Positions 16,556 to 26,439 of a DNA stretch of 42,741 nucleotides are shown one piece after another. The first letter of the stretch is position 1. The number at the start of each line of letters is the position of its first letter. The notes beneath the pieces are model-generated. The model saw nothing but the letters and a program-made list of their open reading frames with translations. It had not been told where the DNA came from and searched no databases. Both the position numbers and the translations under genes were made by a program. Source of the DNA: Christensenellaceae bacterium (GTDB lineage: Bacteria; Bacillota; Clostridia; Christensenellales; Borkfalkiaceae); assembly GCA_022768945.1 (NCBI GenBank), contig JALEKY010000048.1:1-42741 (forward strand), given 5' to 3'.

Positions 16556-16585
16556 TTGCAATATCTTGTCTTAATATGATATAAT
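16556..16585 (+). promoter_or_regulatory. Promoter of the DUF4190-like membrane protein gene
   Basis: TTGCAA (16556-16561), 18 bases, TATAAT (16580-16585), followed by AGGAGG and the ATG at 16609. The AT-rich stretch from 16407 to 16555 shows nothing else. Confidence 0.75.
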
Positions 16586-16608
16586 GATAAAAAACAGGAG
16601 GTTATCGT

Positions 16609-17028
16609 ATGCAGGTTCCAGTTAAAGAAGTAGGGCTTCAACCGGAAAACGCCGTTCGCGGGCAAGACGCCGGGCAGACAATCGACAAACCTTCGCAAGA
16701 AGAAAAACCGTCGCTTAATATAAGCGCGCAGGGTTCGCCTGCATCAGGTCAGGGCGAGCAAACGGTAAACAGAAGCAATACCGGCGTTCGTAAAGCATTG
16801 AATTTATCGCTCGTGGGATTGATTTTATCTATTTTCTGCGGCGTCGGCTTGGTCTTTTCGATAATAGGAACGGTTCTCGGCGCAACTCATTCGAAATACG
16901 ACAAAACGGCTTCGAAGTATTCTGTAGGCATGGGAATAGCGGGCATTATTCTCTCTTCGATTTTTATAGTGCTTACCGTTGCTGTTATAGTGGTTTTGGT
17001 TTTAAATTCGCCTGCGCCGCTCGCATAG
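16609..17028 (+). CDS. Small DUF4190-like membrane protein
   Basis: 139 residues. A hydrophilic, Gln/Pro/Ser-rich N-terminus (1-60) is followed by two membrane helices (about 64-90 and 105-133) separated by a short basic, polar loop. This arrangement, with LSLVGLILSIFCGVG then a second GIAGIIL helix, fits DUF4190-type small membrane proteins of unknown role. AGGAGG lies 8 bases before the ATG. It is followed at 82 bases by two further small membrane-anchored proteins. Confidence 0.7.
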   Translation: MQVPVKEVGLQPENAVRGQDAGQTIDKPSQEEKPSLNISAQGSPASGQGEQTVNRSNTGVRKALNLSLVGLILSIFCGVGLVFSIIGTVLGATHSKYDKTASKYSVGMGIAGIILSSIFIVLTVAVIVVLVLNSPAPLA

Positions 17029-17110
17029 GAGAGGCTATTCGGAAACGTCGCTTTGAAAACGTCGCGTTGCGCGCAGACTAAAAATCGTAATTCTGCGCAC
17101 AATGTAAAGT

Positions 17111-17521
17111 ATGAAAGAGAACTTGACGGCGGAACTTCTTTCCGTGCTTGCAACCGTTTGCTCCGGCGGAGAGTACGTAGTCGTTTCGGCTAAGGAACTG
17201 AAAAAGAAAAGCAGGGCTTTGTCCTCGCTTTCGGGAGAAAATCTGGAGCGGCTTTTTGCCGTTCTGGAAGACCGCGGATACGTTTCGTTAAGGTATTCCG
17301 ACGGGGAAGAATTTTGCGTCGCGCTATTGACGGGAAGGCAAAATTATAATCCTTTTTCGGAGAGAAACGATTTCGGCTCACAACCTAAAATTTCGCGTTT
17401 AAGCGAGATAAAGGCGGGTAACGCTTACTTAAAAGTCGCTTTGATTTCCGCATTCGGCGGATTTGCGGGCGGCTTTATCGGCGCTGTTATCGCGTTTCTT
17501 TTAGTTCGGGCGGCGGGCTGA
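17111..17521 (+). CDS. Hypothetical tail-anchored protein, winged-helix-like
   Basis: 136 residues. The soluble N-terminal part (1-105) has helix-turn-helix-like order: an N-terminal helix, GEYVVVSAKEL, a helix ending in RLFAVLEDRGYVSLRYSDG, and a final strand EEFCVALLT. A single C-terminal membrane helix (about 108-133, rich in Gly and Ala) anchors it. It overlaps the next gene by one base (TGATG), and that gene encodes a protein with the same layout, so they are a duplicated pair. They precede uvrB. No function is known; similar pairs are seen in gut Clostridia. Confidence 0.6.
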   Translation: MKENLTAELLSVLATVCSGGEYVVVSAKELKKKSRALSSLSGENLERLFAVLEDRGYVSLRYSDGEEFCVALLTGRQNYNPFSERNDFGSQPKISRLSEIKAGNAYLKVALISAFGGFAGGFIGAVIAFLLVRAAG

Positions 17522-17877
17522 TGCTTTCGGGTAAAGAGAGATACGTTCTCAAAAAGGTCTCCTCGAAATGCGGGGAAAAGAAATACTGCCTCGTTTACAG
17601 AGAGGAGCTTGCTTCTCCTTCGGGAAGAGTAAAAATAGGAGTGAAAGAGATTGACGGGTTGATATCTTCGCTTTCTCTCGACGGATATATCGATTCGGTC
17701 GTCACTTATAGAAACGGCGTGCGAGCGTATTGCATAGCCGTTACCGAAAAGGGAAAGGGGTATAAAAGGGAGCAAACCAATTCCCGCCGTTATATGATTT
17801 TCAGGCTTGCCGTCGCCGTTTCGAGCGCGGTAATAACCTTTCTCGTCGGAAGGCTTTTGTATCTTATCGCAAAGTGA
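17521..17877 (+). CDS. Hypothetical tail-anchored protein, paralogue of the preceding gene
   Basis: 118 residues. Its order of elements parallels the previous protein: YCLVYREEL, a helix EIDGLISSLSLDGYIDSVVTY, a strand RAYCIAVTEKGKGYKRE, then one C-terminal membrane helix (about 92-115). The recurring L-x-x-x-G-Y-(I/V)-(S/D)-x-x-x-Y pattern supports common origin. The start overlaps the previous stop by one base. uvrB begins 17 bases after its stop, so it probably shares that transcript. Confidence 0.6.
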   Translation: MLSGKERYVLKKVSSKCGEKKYCLVYREELASPSGRVKIGVKEIDGLISSLSLDGYIDSVVTYRNGVRAYCIAVTEKGKGYKREQTNSRRYMIFRLAVAVSSAVITFLVGRLLYLIAK

Positions 17878-17894
17878 AGCGTTTGCTATAAATT

Positions 17895-19856
17895 ATGGAA
17901 AAGAGAAATTTCGTTTTAAAAAGTAAATATCAACCGACGGGCGACCAGCCTCAGGCGATTGAAAAACTTACGGAGGGCGTGCTCGACGGGCTTCGCACGC
18001 AGGTACTCGTAGGCGTTACGGGTAGCGGAAAAACTTTTACTATGGCTAACGTGATTAAAAATCTCAATCGCCCGGCTCTCGTTATAGCTCACAACAAAAC
18101 GCTTGCCGCGCAGCTTTGTAACGAATTCAGAGAGTTTTTTCCCGAAAACAGAGTGGAATATTTCGTTTCGTACTACGATTATTATCAGCCGGAAGCGTAC
18201 ATTCCGCAAACTGATACATACATAGAAAAAGACCTTTCGATAAACGACGAGATAGATAAACTACGCCACAGCGCGACTTGTTCGCTTGCCGAGAGAAGGG
18301 ACGTTATCGTGGTCGCTTCGGTATCTTGCATTTACGGTTTGGGCGCGCCCGAAGAGTATTACAGACTCGCGCTGTCCTTGCGCCCCGGAATGCAGATAGA
18401 AAGGAACGAGCTTATGCGCAGGCTCGTGGATATTCAGTATGAAAGAAAGGACGTGGATTTTACCCGTTCTTCGTTCAGAGTTCGCGGCGACGTTATCGAA
18501 ATTTTTCCCGCCTCGAATTCGGAAGTAGCGGTAAGGGTGGAATTTTTCGGTGACGAGATAGACAGAATTACCGAAGTCGAAGTCGTCAGCGGCAGAACTG
18601 TTTCCGAGCTTAATCACGCCGTGATTTTCCCTGCAAGCCATTATGCCGTCGGTTCCGAGAAGTTGAAAAGTGCCGTAAAACGCATAGAATCCGACCTTTT
18701 GGAAGAAGAGCAGGCGCTAAAAGACGAAGGGAAACTACTCGAGGCTCAAAGGCTCGGACAGCGCACCCGTTACGATATAGAAATGATGCAGGAGATAGGT
18801 TTCTGTTCGGGTATAGAGAATTACAGCAGATATTTCGACGGCAGAAGCCCCGGCGAGCCGCCGTTTACCCTGCTTGATTACTTTCCGGATGATTTCATTC
18901 TTTTCGTAGACGAAAGTCATATGACGCTTCCTCAGATACGCGCGATGTACAACGGCGACAGAGCGAGAAAGAAAAACCTCGTCGATTACGGGTTCAGACT
19001 TCAATCGGCGTACGATAACCGACCGCTCAGGTTTGAGGAATTCGACGAGAGAATAGGACAGATGATATGCGTTTCGGCAACTCCCGCAGATTACGAGTTA
19101 GGTCAGGCAGGGCAGGTTGTGGAACAGATTATCCGTCCGACGGGACTTCTCGATCCCGAAGTTTCAGTTCGCCCCACGAAGAACCAAATAGACGATTTAC
19201 AAAAGGAAATATACGAGATAACGCGTGAAAAAGGGCGCGTTTTGGTTACAACGCTTACTAAAAAGATGGCTGAAAGCCTTACGGAGTTTCTGAAAGAAAA
19301 CGGTTTTAAAGTAAGGTATATGCACAGCGACATAGATACGCTCGAACGTATAGATATAATAAACGGGCTTCGCAGCGGAGAGTTCGACGTGCTCGTAGGC
19401 ATAAACCTTTTGAGAGAAGGGCTCGACCTTCCCGAGGTAAAACTCGTAGCCATTCTCGACGCAGACAAAGAAGGTTTTTTGAGAAGCGATACCGCACTCG
19501 TTCAGACGATAGGCAGAGCGGCGAGAAACGCCGAGGGCAAAGTTATAATGTACGCCGACGTAATGACCGACAGCATGAAACGCGCGATAGGCGAAACAAA
19601 CCGCCGCAGAGAGGTTCAGAAGGAATATAACCGCGTACACGGCATCGTTCCGAAAACCATAATAAAAGACGTGGTAAACACGCTTGAAATAACTAAAAAG
19701 CCCGATCGGTCGGAGGGAATAAAGAAAGCGGATATTCCCGAAGAGATAGAAAAACTGAAAGCGCTTATGAAAGTGGCTTCCGCGGAACTCGATTTCGAAA
19801 GAGCGATAGAAATACGCGAAACCATTGCGAAACTAAAGAAGAAAATGAGAGGTTGA
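17895..19856 (+). CDS. uvrB: Excinuclease ABC subunit UvrB
   Basis: 653 residues, normal length. Helicase motif I is GVTGSGKT (about 41); [16 protein letters not shown] contains the beta-hairpin that clamps [12 protein letters not shown] is the Walker B region; helicase motifs [15 protein letters not shown] and QTIGRAARN follow. The C-terminal UVR motif ([20 protein letters not shown]) binds UvrC. UvrB loads on damaged DNA handed over by UvrA in nucleotide excision repair. It has little ribosome-site character, consistent with coupling to the upstream small gene. uvrA follows after 52 bases. Confidence 0.97.
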   Translation: MEKRNFVLKSKYQPTGDQPQAIEKLTEGVLDGLRTQVLVGVTGSGKTFTMANVIKNLNRPALVIAHNKTLAAQLCNEFREFFPENRVEYFVSYYDYYQPEAYIPQTDTYIEKDLSINDEIDKLRHSATCSLAERRDVIVVASVSCIYGLGAPEEYYRLALSLRPGMQIERNELMRRLVDIQYERKDVDFTRSSFRVRGDVIEIFPASNSEVAVRVEFFGDEIDRITEVEVVSGRTVSELNHAVIFPASHYAVGSEKLKSAVKRIESDLLEEEQALKDEGKLLEAQRLGQRTRYDIEMMQEIGFCSGIENYSRYFDGRSPGEPPFTLLDYFPDDFILFVDESHMTLPQIRAMYNGDRARKKNLVDYGFRLQSAYDNRPLRFEEFDERIGQMICVSATPADYELGQAGQVVEQIIRPTGLLDPEVSVRPTKNQIDDLQKEIYEITREKGRVLVTTLTKKMAESLTEFLKENGFKVRYMHSDIDTLERIDIINGLRSGEFDVLVGINLLREGLDLPEVKLVAILDADKEGFLRSDTALVQTIGRAARNAEGKVIMYADVMTDSMKRAIGETNRRREVQKEYNRVHGIVPKTIIKDVVNTLEITKKPDRSEGIKKADIPEEIEKLKALMKVASAELDFERAIEIRETIAKLKKKMRG

Positions 19857-19908
19857 TTTTTTTATAAAACCGCCTGAAACGCGTATAAACGGCGTATATA
19901 GAGGAAAA

Positions 19909-22764
19909 ATGAACGATAACAAGTACATCAGAATAAAAGGTGCGAAAGAAAACAATCTTAAAAATATTGATTTGGATATACCGAGGGACAAGCTCGTAGT
20001 GTTCACGGGAGTATCCGGCAGCGGCAAGTCCACGCTCGCGTTCGATACGATTTTCGCGGAAGGTCAGAGGCGTTACGTCGAGAGTCTTTCGAGTTACGCC
20101 CGTCAGTTTTTGGGGCTGATGGAAAAACCGGACGTAGAGTCTATAACGGGGCTTTCCCCTGCGATTTCCATAGACCAGAAAACAACTTCCAAAAATCCCC
20201 GTTCAACGGTGGGTACCGTTACGGAAATATACGACTATCTCCGTCTTTTGTATGCGAGGGTAGGCGTTCCGCACTGCCCTAACTGCGGAAAGAAAATAGA
20301 AAAACAGACGGTAGACCAGATTGCCGACAGAATTATGGCTATGCCTGAGGGCAAGAGAATTCTCGTTTCTTCGCCCGTCGTCCGCGGGAGAAAGGGCGAG
20401 TTTCAGAAACAGCTCGAACAATACAGAAAGAGCGGCTACGCGAGGGTTTATATAGACGGTTCGGTTTACGAGCTTTCGGAGGAGATCAAACTCGACAAAA
20501 ACGTAAAGCACAACGTGAACGTCGTAGTCGACAGACTTATCGTGAAACCGGGCATAGAAAAAAGACTTACCGACAGCTTGGAAGCCTGCCTTAAACTTTC
20601 GGACGGGCTTGTCGAAATTATCGATATGTCAAAGGACGAAGACGGCAACGCGAAAGAGAAGCCGGAGTTGTTTTCCACCCGATACGCCTGCCCGGACTGC
20701 AACATAAGCATAGAAGAAATAGAACCGAGATTATTTTCTTTCAATAACCCGTTCGGCGCGTGTCCCGCGTGTAACGGTCTCGGTTTTACAAACAGAATAG
20801 ATAAAAATTTGTTGATACCCGATTGGAACAAGTCCTTAAGGCAGGGCGCGCTTACCGTTTCGGGTTGGAATTTGGATTCTGCAAAAACCACGCAAATGTA
20901 CTTCAACGCGCTTTCGAAGAAGTACGGGTTCAGTCTTGACGTGCCCTTGTCTAAACTTCCCGAGGACGTTATTAACATACTCCTTTACGGCACCGCCGGC
21001 GAGAAGATGCAGATAGATTACAATACCTACACGTTCAAGGGTAGCTACATCGGCTCGTACGAGGGGGTTATAAATAACCTTGAAAGACGTTACCGCGAAA
21101 CGACGAGCGACTATACGAAAGCCGAAATCGAGAGATATATGGTCAGCGTTCCGTGCGACGTCTGCCACGGAAAAAGGCTGAAAAAAGAGGCACTGTCCGT
21201 TACCGTAGGCGATAAAAACATAAACGAAGTATGCGATATGTCGGTAATAAATCTGCTTGATTTTATCAATAATCTCAAGCTCACCGACACGGAAATGCTG
21301 ATTGCCGGCTTGATTTTAAAGGAAATAAAGGCAAGGCTTTCTTTCCTTAAAGACGTAGGACTCGGATATCTGAGCCTGTCGAGAAGTTCCGGAACTCTTT
21401 CCGGGGGCGAAGCGCAGAGGATAAGGCTTGCGACTCAGATAGGCAGCGGACTTACCGGCGTTTTGTACATTCTCGACGAGCCGAGCATAGGTTTGCATCA
21501 AAGGGATAACGAAAAACTGCTTAACACGCTGAAAAATCTTCGGGATCTCGGCAATACGCTTATCGTGGTGGAACACGACGAGGATACTATGCGCGCCGCG
21601 GATTTTATCGTGGATATAGGTCCTAAAGCGGGCGTTCACGGAGGGGAAGTCGTCGCGAAAGGTGCACCCGAAGAGATTTGCGCGTGCACCCGTTCGATTA
21701 CCGGCGATTATCTTTCGGGCAGAAGAAAAATAGAAATTCCCGCGTTTCGCTATCCGTCGGACGGAAGAATGCTTACTGTAGTCGGCGCAAGGCAGAACAA
21801 TCTTAAAAATATAACCGTTTCGTTCCCGGTCGGGTTGTTTACGGTGGTTACGGGGGTATCGGGCAGCGGAAAAAGCTCGCTTATAAACGAAGTGCTGTAC
21901 CCCGCGGTGGCGGCAAAGCTCGGCGGCAAAAAAATTATAGGCGGAAATTGCGACGATATAAAGGGGATAGAGTATTTCGATAAAATTATCGCGATAGACC
22001 AGTCGCCCATAGGCAGAACGCCGAGGAGCAACGCGGCAACTTATACGGGCGCGTTCACGCCGATAAGAGAACTTTTTGCGGCGACGCCCGACTCCAAAGA
22101 GCGCGGCTACAATGCCGGCAGATTCTCGTTCAACATAAGCGGCGGAAGATGCGAACGTTGCGACGGAGACGGCATAATCAAAATAGAAATGCACTTTCTG
22201 CCGGACGTTTTCGTTCCGTGCGAGGTGTGCAAGGGCGCGAGATACAACCGTGAAACCCTTCAGGTTAAGTATAAAGGCAAGAACATAAGCGAAGTGCTCG
22301 ATATGACGGTAGACGAAGCCGTGGAGTTCTTCTCTAACGTTCCGAGGGTATATTCGAAAATCAAAACGTTGCAGGAAGTAGGTCTGGGGTATATAAAACT
22401 CGGTCAGCCCGCCACAACTCTTTCGGGCGGCGAAGCGCAGAGAGTAAAACTCGCTACGGAACTATCGAAACGCCCGACGGGCGGCACGCTTTACATTCTT
22501 GACGAACCGACCACGGGGCTTCACACGTACGATGTGGATAAGCTTATCGGAATTCTTCAGCGGCTCAGAGAAAACGGAAATACGATAATCGTCATCGAGC
22601 ATAATCTCGACGTTATAAAAGTCGCGGATTATATAGTCGATTTAGGTCCGGAAGGGGGAGACGCCGGCGGAACGGTGGTTGCGTGCGGAACGCCCGAAGA
22701 AGTTGCCGAAGTAAAGAAAAGCGCAACCGGATTTTTCCTTAAAAAGATACTCGAAAAGAAATAA
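19909..22764 (+). CDS. uvrA: Excinuclease ABC subunit UvrA
   Basis: 951 residues, full length. Two ABC ATPase units are present: Walker [10 protein letters not shown] (about 35) with its signature in [14 protein letters not shown], and GVSGSGKSS (about 647) with [17 protein letters not shown]. Zinc knuckles are seen in CPNCG, CPDC/CPAC, CDVC and [14 protein letters not shown]. UvrA scans DNA for bulky lesions and loads UvrB. GAGG lies 7 bases before the ATG. It is co-oriented with uvrB as in most Firmicutes. uvrC is not in the window. Confidence 0.98.
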   Translation: MNDNKYIRIKGAKENNLKNIDLDIPRDKLVVFTGVSGSGKSTLAFDTIFAEGQRRYVESLSSYARQFLGLMEKPDVESITGLSPAISIDQKTTSKNPRSTVGTVTEIYDYLRLLYARVGVPHCPNCGKKIEKQTVDQIADRIMAMPEGKRILVSSPVVRGRKGEFQKQLEQYRKSGYARVYIDGSVYELSEEIKLDKNVKHNVNVVVDRLIVKPGIEKRLTDSLEACLKLSDGLVEIIDMSKDEDGNAKEKPELFSTRYACPDCNISIEEIEPRLFSFNNPFGACPACNGLGFTNRIDKNLLIPDWNKSLRQGALTVSGWNLDSAKTTQMYFNALSKKYGFSLDVPLSKLPEDVINILLYGTAGEKMQIDYNTYTFKGSYIGSYEGVINNLERRYRETTSDYTKAEIERYMVSVPCDVCHGKRLKKEALSVTVGDKNINEVCDMSVINLLDFINNLKLTDTEMLIAGLILKEIKARLSFLKDVGLGYLSLSRSSGTLSGGEAQRIRLATQIGSGLTGVLYILDEPSIGLHQRDNEKLLNTLKNLRDLGNTLIVVEHDEDTMRAADFIVDIGPKAGVHGGEVVAKGAPEEICACTRSITGDYLSGRRKIEIPAFRYPSDGRMLTVVGARQNNLKNITVSFPVGLFTVVTGVSGSGKSSLINEVLYPAVAAKLGGKKIIGGNCDDIKGIEYFDKIIAIDQSPIGRTPRSNAATYTGAFTPIRELFAATPDSKERGYNAGRFSFNISGGRCERCDGDGIIKIEMHFLPDVFVPCEVCKGARYNRETLQVKYKGKNISEVLDMTVDEAVEFFSNVPRVYSKIKTLQEVGLGYIKLGQPATTLSGGEAQRVKLATELSKRPTGGTLYILDEPTTGLHTYDVDKLIGILQRLRENGNTIIVIEHNLDVIKVADYIVDLGPEGGDAGGTVVACGTPEEVAEVKKSATGFFLKKILEKK

Positions 22765-22883
22765 AAAAGAAGTCGGAAAGCAGATGACAGAGAAAAACAG
22801 GAAACCGAGGAATATGTAACCCAAATAGAACCATTTATTGAATGAAAATAATCCATTTTTAACAATGGGAATACAGATCATAA

Positions 22884-23492
22884 GTGAAAATCGCCGGCGA
22901 AACGTTCGTTTTCAAACCGTACGACTCGGTTTACGACCAAACGCACAATATGTATTTCGTCGATAAAGGAGGGAGCTATCCCGATTACTCGATTGCAATG
23001 CACGCGAGGGCGAGTTCCTCTAAAGACGGCGACGAAAGTTTTTGCGGCGAGCAAAGTTCCTGGCTTATCCGCGGAGTAAAACCGTGTCTGTACCTCGTTC
23101 ACGACGGAGGAGAGGTTGTGAACAGTTACGGAATGCAGCCGGACGAATATCACGTGCACGGCTGGGGGAGGTTCGATCACTATTCGACGGGCAGCGGGTA
23201 TATTAAATACGACTTCGAGAAAGAAGAGGTTGTTTCCCGCGCAGAAATATATTGGGCGGACAACACGGACGAACCGCACGCGCCGTTTAAAGGTAACGAT
23301 ACATTGCCCGAGCAATGCGTTCTCGAAGTAATTGTGAAAGGCAAAATCGTTTTGAGAAAAGGACTCGATAAAATAGAAAAAGATAAGTACAACGTAATAG
23401 AATTTCCGAAAACAAAAGCCGACGGAATGAGGCTCGTGTTAAAAGCGAAAGCCGGATTTAACGTAGGAATTCTCGAGTGGAAAGTCTTATAA
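22884..23492 (+). CDS. Hypothetical protein with a discoidin/galactose-binding-like C-terminal domain
   Basis: 202 residues from a GTG; the codon just upstream is a stop, so no longer frame exists, and no clear ribosome site is seen. The C-terminal half resembles the carbohydrate-binding-like domain at the end of some glycoside hydrolases (GH127-type): YIKYDFEKEEVVSRAEIYW, then YNVIEFPKTKADGMRLVLK and a final GILEWKV. No catalytic domain accompanies it. It may be a free-standing sugar-binding protein or the surviving end of a degraded glycosidase; the absent ribosome site favours decay. A terminator follows. Confidence 0.5.
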   Translation: MKIAGETFVFKPYDSVYDQTHNMYFVDKGGSYPDYSIAMHARASSSKDGDESFCGEQSSWLIRGVKPCLYLVHDGGEVVNSYGMQPDEYHVHGWGRFDHYSTGSGYIKYDFEKEEVVSRAEIYWADNTDEPHAPFKGNDTLPEQCVLEVIVKGKIVLRKGLDKIEKDKYNVIEFPKTKADGMRLVLKAKAGFNVGILEWKVL

Positions 23493-23503
23493 AACAATTG
23501 TGT

Positions 23504-23547
23504 AAAGCCGGATAAGTCGCATAAAACGCAGCTTGTCGGGCTTTTTT
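23504..23547 (+). terminator. Terminator after the discoidin-like gene
   Basis: AAAGCCGGATAAG (23504-23516) pairs with CTTGTCGGGCTTT (23532-23544) with one mismatch and one wobble, followed by further T. Confidence 0.78.
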
Positions 23548-23559
23548 AACCGCACTTCG

Positions 23560-23645
23560 TAGGGGCGCATTACCTGTTCTCTATTTTGTTTCCGCATAGC
23601 TTAATAAAAACCTCTGCGTATGGGGCGAGCATTGCCCGTCCGCTT
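23560..23645. repeat. Degenerate intergenic repeat of the GTAGGGGCG...CCC type
   Basis: GTAGGGGCGCATTACCTG (about 23560) and, further on, GGGGCGAGCATTGCCCGTC (about 23621-23639) resemble the short GC-rich intergenic repeats, with GGGCGA/TGCCC arms, common in Firmicutes genomes. Only this locus is seen here, so the call is by resemblance. Confidence 0.4.
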
Positions 23646-23657
23646 GTAGCTATGCCT

Positions 23658-24746
23658 TTAATGCGGAATTCCCACCGCGGCGAGAATACCGTTTGCCACC
23701 GTATCCTCGCTTCTGAAAAAGAGTTTTTGCTGCGATAACGTGAGATTTACGCGGTTTTTATACGTTTTGTCTATTTCCGAAAGGAGCCTTTCTTCCGATA
23801 AATCTTCTTGCAAAAGGACTCTGAACGCTCCCTTTTTGCGATAGTATTCCGCGTTTTGAATCTGATCCCCTCGCGACGCGTTTTTCGGCAAAGGGATAAC
23901 GAGCGAAGGGATTTTCATTGCGATAAGTTCGGAAAGACAGTTGCTACCGCCTCGGGAAACGGCTACGTCGCAAACGGCGTACGCGTATTTCATTTCGTCC
24001 TCGAAGCTTACCGCCACGTAATCTTTCGGCTCTTCGTCGTTTTGGCGAGAACAAGCGGAAATATTTTCGGTTTTTACATTGTTTTTCCCCGTAAGGTGCA
24101 GTACGGAGTATTTTTTTCTAAGCTCTGGTAAAATTGCGCAAACGGCTTCGTTAATCGCAACTGAGCCGCTGCTCCCGCCGAGAACGAGCAAAACGGGCTT
24201 GTTTTTTACGAGGTTGTATCTCTTATAAGCTTGCGCCTTCGTGCCGCCGAAAATCTCGTTCGAAACGAGCGCGCCCGAGTAAATTCCGTTCGGGAGTTTA
24301 TCCGCGGTTTCTTTAAACGAAGTGAAAACTTCCACGGCATATCTCGCGCAAATTCTGTTCGCAAGTCCGAGCGAAAAATCCGATTCATGCAGGATAAGCG
24401 GCACTTTTCTTTTTGCCGCGGCGATGGCCACCGGCAGTGAAACGTACCCGCCTTTAGAAAAAACGACGCTTGCCGAAACGTCTTTCAATATCTTTTCGGC
24501 TTGCTTTATTCCCTCGTGCAGTTTAAGCGGAATTGACAGGTTTGAAAGCGAAAATTCCCTTTTGAACTTCACCGTGGTTATGGGGTAATATTCTATTTTC
24601 GCGGCTTCGGCTTTTGCTTTTTCGGGGCCTGAAACCGAGCCGACGTATACCATTCTGTCGAATTTCTCTTCAAGTTTTTTTGCGATTGAAAGGCAGGGTA
24701 TGCAGTGTCCGAGCGTTCCTCCGCCGGTTAAAACGAGCGTTTTCAT
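23658..24746 (-). CDS. murG: UDP-GlcNAc transferase MurG
   Basis: 362 residues. The N-terminal glycine-rich loop reads TGGGTLGH (usually GGTGGH), KGGYVSLP matches the lipid I side, HESDFSLGLANR matches the family HE-x-N/D motif, and the C-domain UDP-GlcNAc site reads SRGGSNCLSELIAMKIPSLVIPLP. MurG adds GlcNAc to lipid I at the inner leaflet to make lipid II. It stands alone, outside any division/cell-wall cluster, so it may be a second copy or a dispersed gene. No ribosome site is seen; a TATACT box (24754-24759) is only 7 bases from the ATG, hinting at a very short leader. Confidence 0.88.
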   Translation of the reverse strand: MKTLVLTGGGTLGHCIPCLSIAKKLEEKFDRMVYVGSVSGPEKAKAEAAKIEYYPITTVKFKREFSLSNLSIPLKLHEGIKQAEKILKDVSASVVFSKGGYVSLPVAIAAAKRKVPLILHESDFSLGLANRICARYAVEVFTSFKETADKLPNGIYSGALVSNEIFGGTKAQAYKRYNLVKNKPVLLVLGGSSGSVAINEAVCAILPELRKKYSVLHLTGKNNVKTENISACSRQNDEEPKDYVAVSFEDEMKYAYAVCDVAVSRGGSNCLSELIAMKIPSLVIPLPKNASRGDQIQNAEYYRKKGAFRVLLQEDLSEERLLSEIDKTYKNRVNLTLSQQKLFFRSEDTVANGILAAVGIPH

Positions 24747-24779
24747 ACAACATAGTATATTCTTTTTTTAAAAAAAGTG

Positions 24780-24808
24780 TTGAAAAGTTAATAAAATTAT
24801 TATATACT
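24780..24808 (+). promoter_or_regulatory. Promoter of glpK
   Basis: TTGAAA (24780-24785), 17 bases, TATACT (24803-24808). The leader to the glpK ATG is about 105 bases. A divergent TATACT for murG lies about 20 bases to the left. Confidence 0.72.
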
Positions 24809-24919
24809 ATTATAAAAAAGAAACAAAAACGAAGTTTTCACGCCCGATTTCAGGCGATTGAAACGCCGTCCGGCTATATTTTGCAAAGGCTTGGATTATT
24901 CGTTTTTCGGGGAGAAAAT

Positions 24920-26380
24920 ATGAACTGTATTATCGCGGTGGACGAGGGAACCACCTCTACGCGCGCAATGCTTTATGACGCGGACAACCACAAGTTTTTA
25001 AGTTCCGGCAGCATGAAAATAACTCAATACTATCCTTCCCCCGCGTGGGTTGAGCAAGACGCGAACGAAATCTACGTAAACACTCTCGCGTGCGTCATCG
25101 GCAGGATAGAAGCGGCTCCTTCGGGTGCGGAAATCAAGGCTATAGGCATTACCAATCAAAGGGAAACGGTTGTTTGCTGGCACAGAAAAACGGGCAAGCC
25201 GATTGCTCCGGCGATAGTCTGGCAGTGCCGCAGAACGGCGGATTATTGCGAAAAGTTAAAGGATAAAGCCGATTTAATTCAAAGTAAAACGGGGCTTGTA
25301 GTGGATCCGTACTTTTCGGCAAGCAAAATGAAGTGGATACTCGACAATATCCCCTGCGCAAGGAAGCTGCTTGCGGACGGAAACTTATGTTTCGGCACTA
25401 TTGACAGCTACCTGATTTTTCGGCTTACGGAGGGGAGAAGTTTCGTTACCGACGTTACGAACGCTTCGCGAACAATGCTTTTCAATATACATACGCTCGG
25501 GTGGGACGACGAACTTCTCGAACTTTTCGGGATACCTCGCTCGGCGTTGCCGGAAGTAAAATTCAGTTCGGACGTTTTCGGCTGTTTCAAATACGAGGGG
25601 CGGGAGATACCTATCGCGGGAGTCGCGGGCGATCAGCAAGCCGCGCTTTTCGGTCAGGGCTGCATAAAGAAGGGAACGGGTAAAATCACCTACGGCACGG
25701 GTATGTTTATGCTTGTGAATACGGGCGACATTCCGGTAAAATCAAACTGCGGCATGATAACGACAATCGCGTGTTCCTGCGCGAAAAAGGCGACTTATGC
25801 TATCGAAGGCAGCGTTTTTAACGCAGGCAGTTGCGTTCAGTGGCTTCGCGACGAGCTTGAATTTTTCAAAACGAGCGCGGAGAGCGAAGAGCTTGCGAAA
25901 AGCGTTGAAGATACGGGCGGAGTGTATTTTGTACCGGCGTTTACGGGGCTCGGCGCGCCGTATTGGAACAGCGAAGCCCGGGCGTGCTTTACGGGAATTT
26001 CCCGCGGGACGAATAAACGTCACTTAACCCGCGCCGTTCTCGAAGCCATATGCTATTCCGCAAAGGACGTTGCCGATTGTATGCGCGCGGATGGAAATAT
26101 GGAGTTTACCGAAATCGGCGTAGACGGAGGGGCGAGCGCAAACGATTTTCTTATGAGTTTTCAATCGAACGTGCTCGGCGTAAAACTCGTGCGCCCGGAG
26201 GAAAAGGAGAGTACCGCGCTCGGCGTCGCACTGCTTGCGGCGACGGCAGTCGGGCTTATATGCGAAGCGGACGTTAAAAATCTTAAAAAAATCGAAAAAG
26301 TTTTTCTGCCTTCGCCGGACAGAGAAACCTACGACGAAAAGTACCGCGCGTATAAACTCGCCGTACAAAAGTGTTTATAA
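24920..26380 (+). CDS. glpK: Glycerol kinase
   Basis: 486 residues from the ATG at 24920, chosen for its GGGGAG site and for the family start (IIAVDEGTTSTRAMLYD); the open frame continues upstream to 24614, antisense to murG. FGGY signatures are clear: GITNQRET, TNASRTMLFNIHTLGWD, GDQQAALFGQGC, YGTGMFMLVNTG and the C-terminal DGGASANDFLM. It phosphorylates glycerol to glycerol-3-phosphate in the cytoplasm. No glpF or glpD is adjacent. A hydrolase related to monoacylglycerol lipases follows 59 bases downstream and could supply glycerol. Confidence 0.95.
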   Translation: MNCIIAVDEGTTSTRAMLYDADNHKFLSSGSMKITQYYPSPAWVEQDANEIYVNTLACVIGRIEAAPSGAEIKAIGITNQRETVVCWHRKTGKPIAPAIVWQCRRTADYCEKLKDKADLIQSKTGLVVDPYFSASKMKWILDNIPCARKLLADGNLCFGTIDSYLIFRLTEGRSFVTDVTNASRTMLFNIHTLGWDDELLELFGIPRSALPEVKFSSDVFGCFKYEGREIPIAGVAGDQQAALFGQGCIKKGTGKITYGTGMFMLVNTGDIPVKSNCGMITTIACSCAKKATYAIEGSVFNAGSCVQWLRDELEFFKTSAESEELAKSVEDTGGVYFVPAFTGLGAPYWNSEARACFTGISRGTNKRHLTRAVLEAICYSAKDVADCMRADGNMEFTEIGVDGGASANDFLMSFQSNVLGVKLVRPEEKESTALGVALLAATAVGLICEADVKNLKKIEKVFLPSPDRETYDEKYRAYKLAVQKCL

Positions 26381-26439
26381 AAAAAGACGTTTTTGCATTT
26401 CAAACCAAAGCCGAAACAAACAACGAAAGGAGTTAATAA

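Noticed and set aside
21316-22194. 292-residue frame antisense to uvrA
   Set aside because: Tyr/Arg-rich composition typical of antisense frames, no start signal, and uvrA is fully conserved here.
22642-22881. Hydrophobic minus-strand frame at the end of uvrA
   Set aside because: Its intergenic part looks membrane-like, but there is no ribosome site and most of it is antisense to uvrA; at most a fossil.
24614-24919. 101-residue N-terminal extension of glycerol kinase
   Set aside because: Overlaps murG antisense and the glpK promoter; the ATG at 24920 has a strong ribosome site and the family start.
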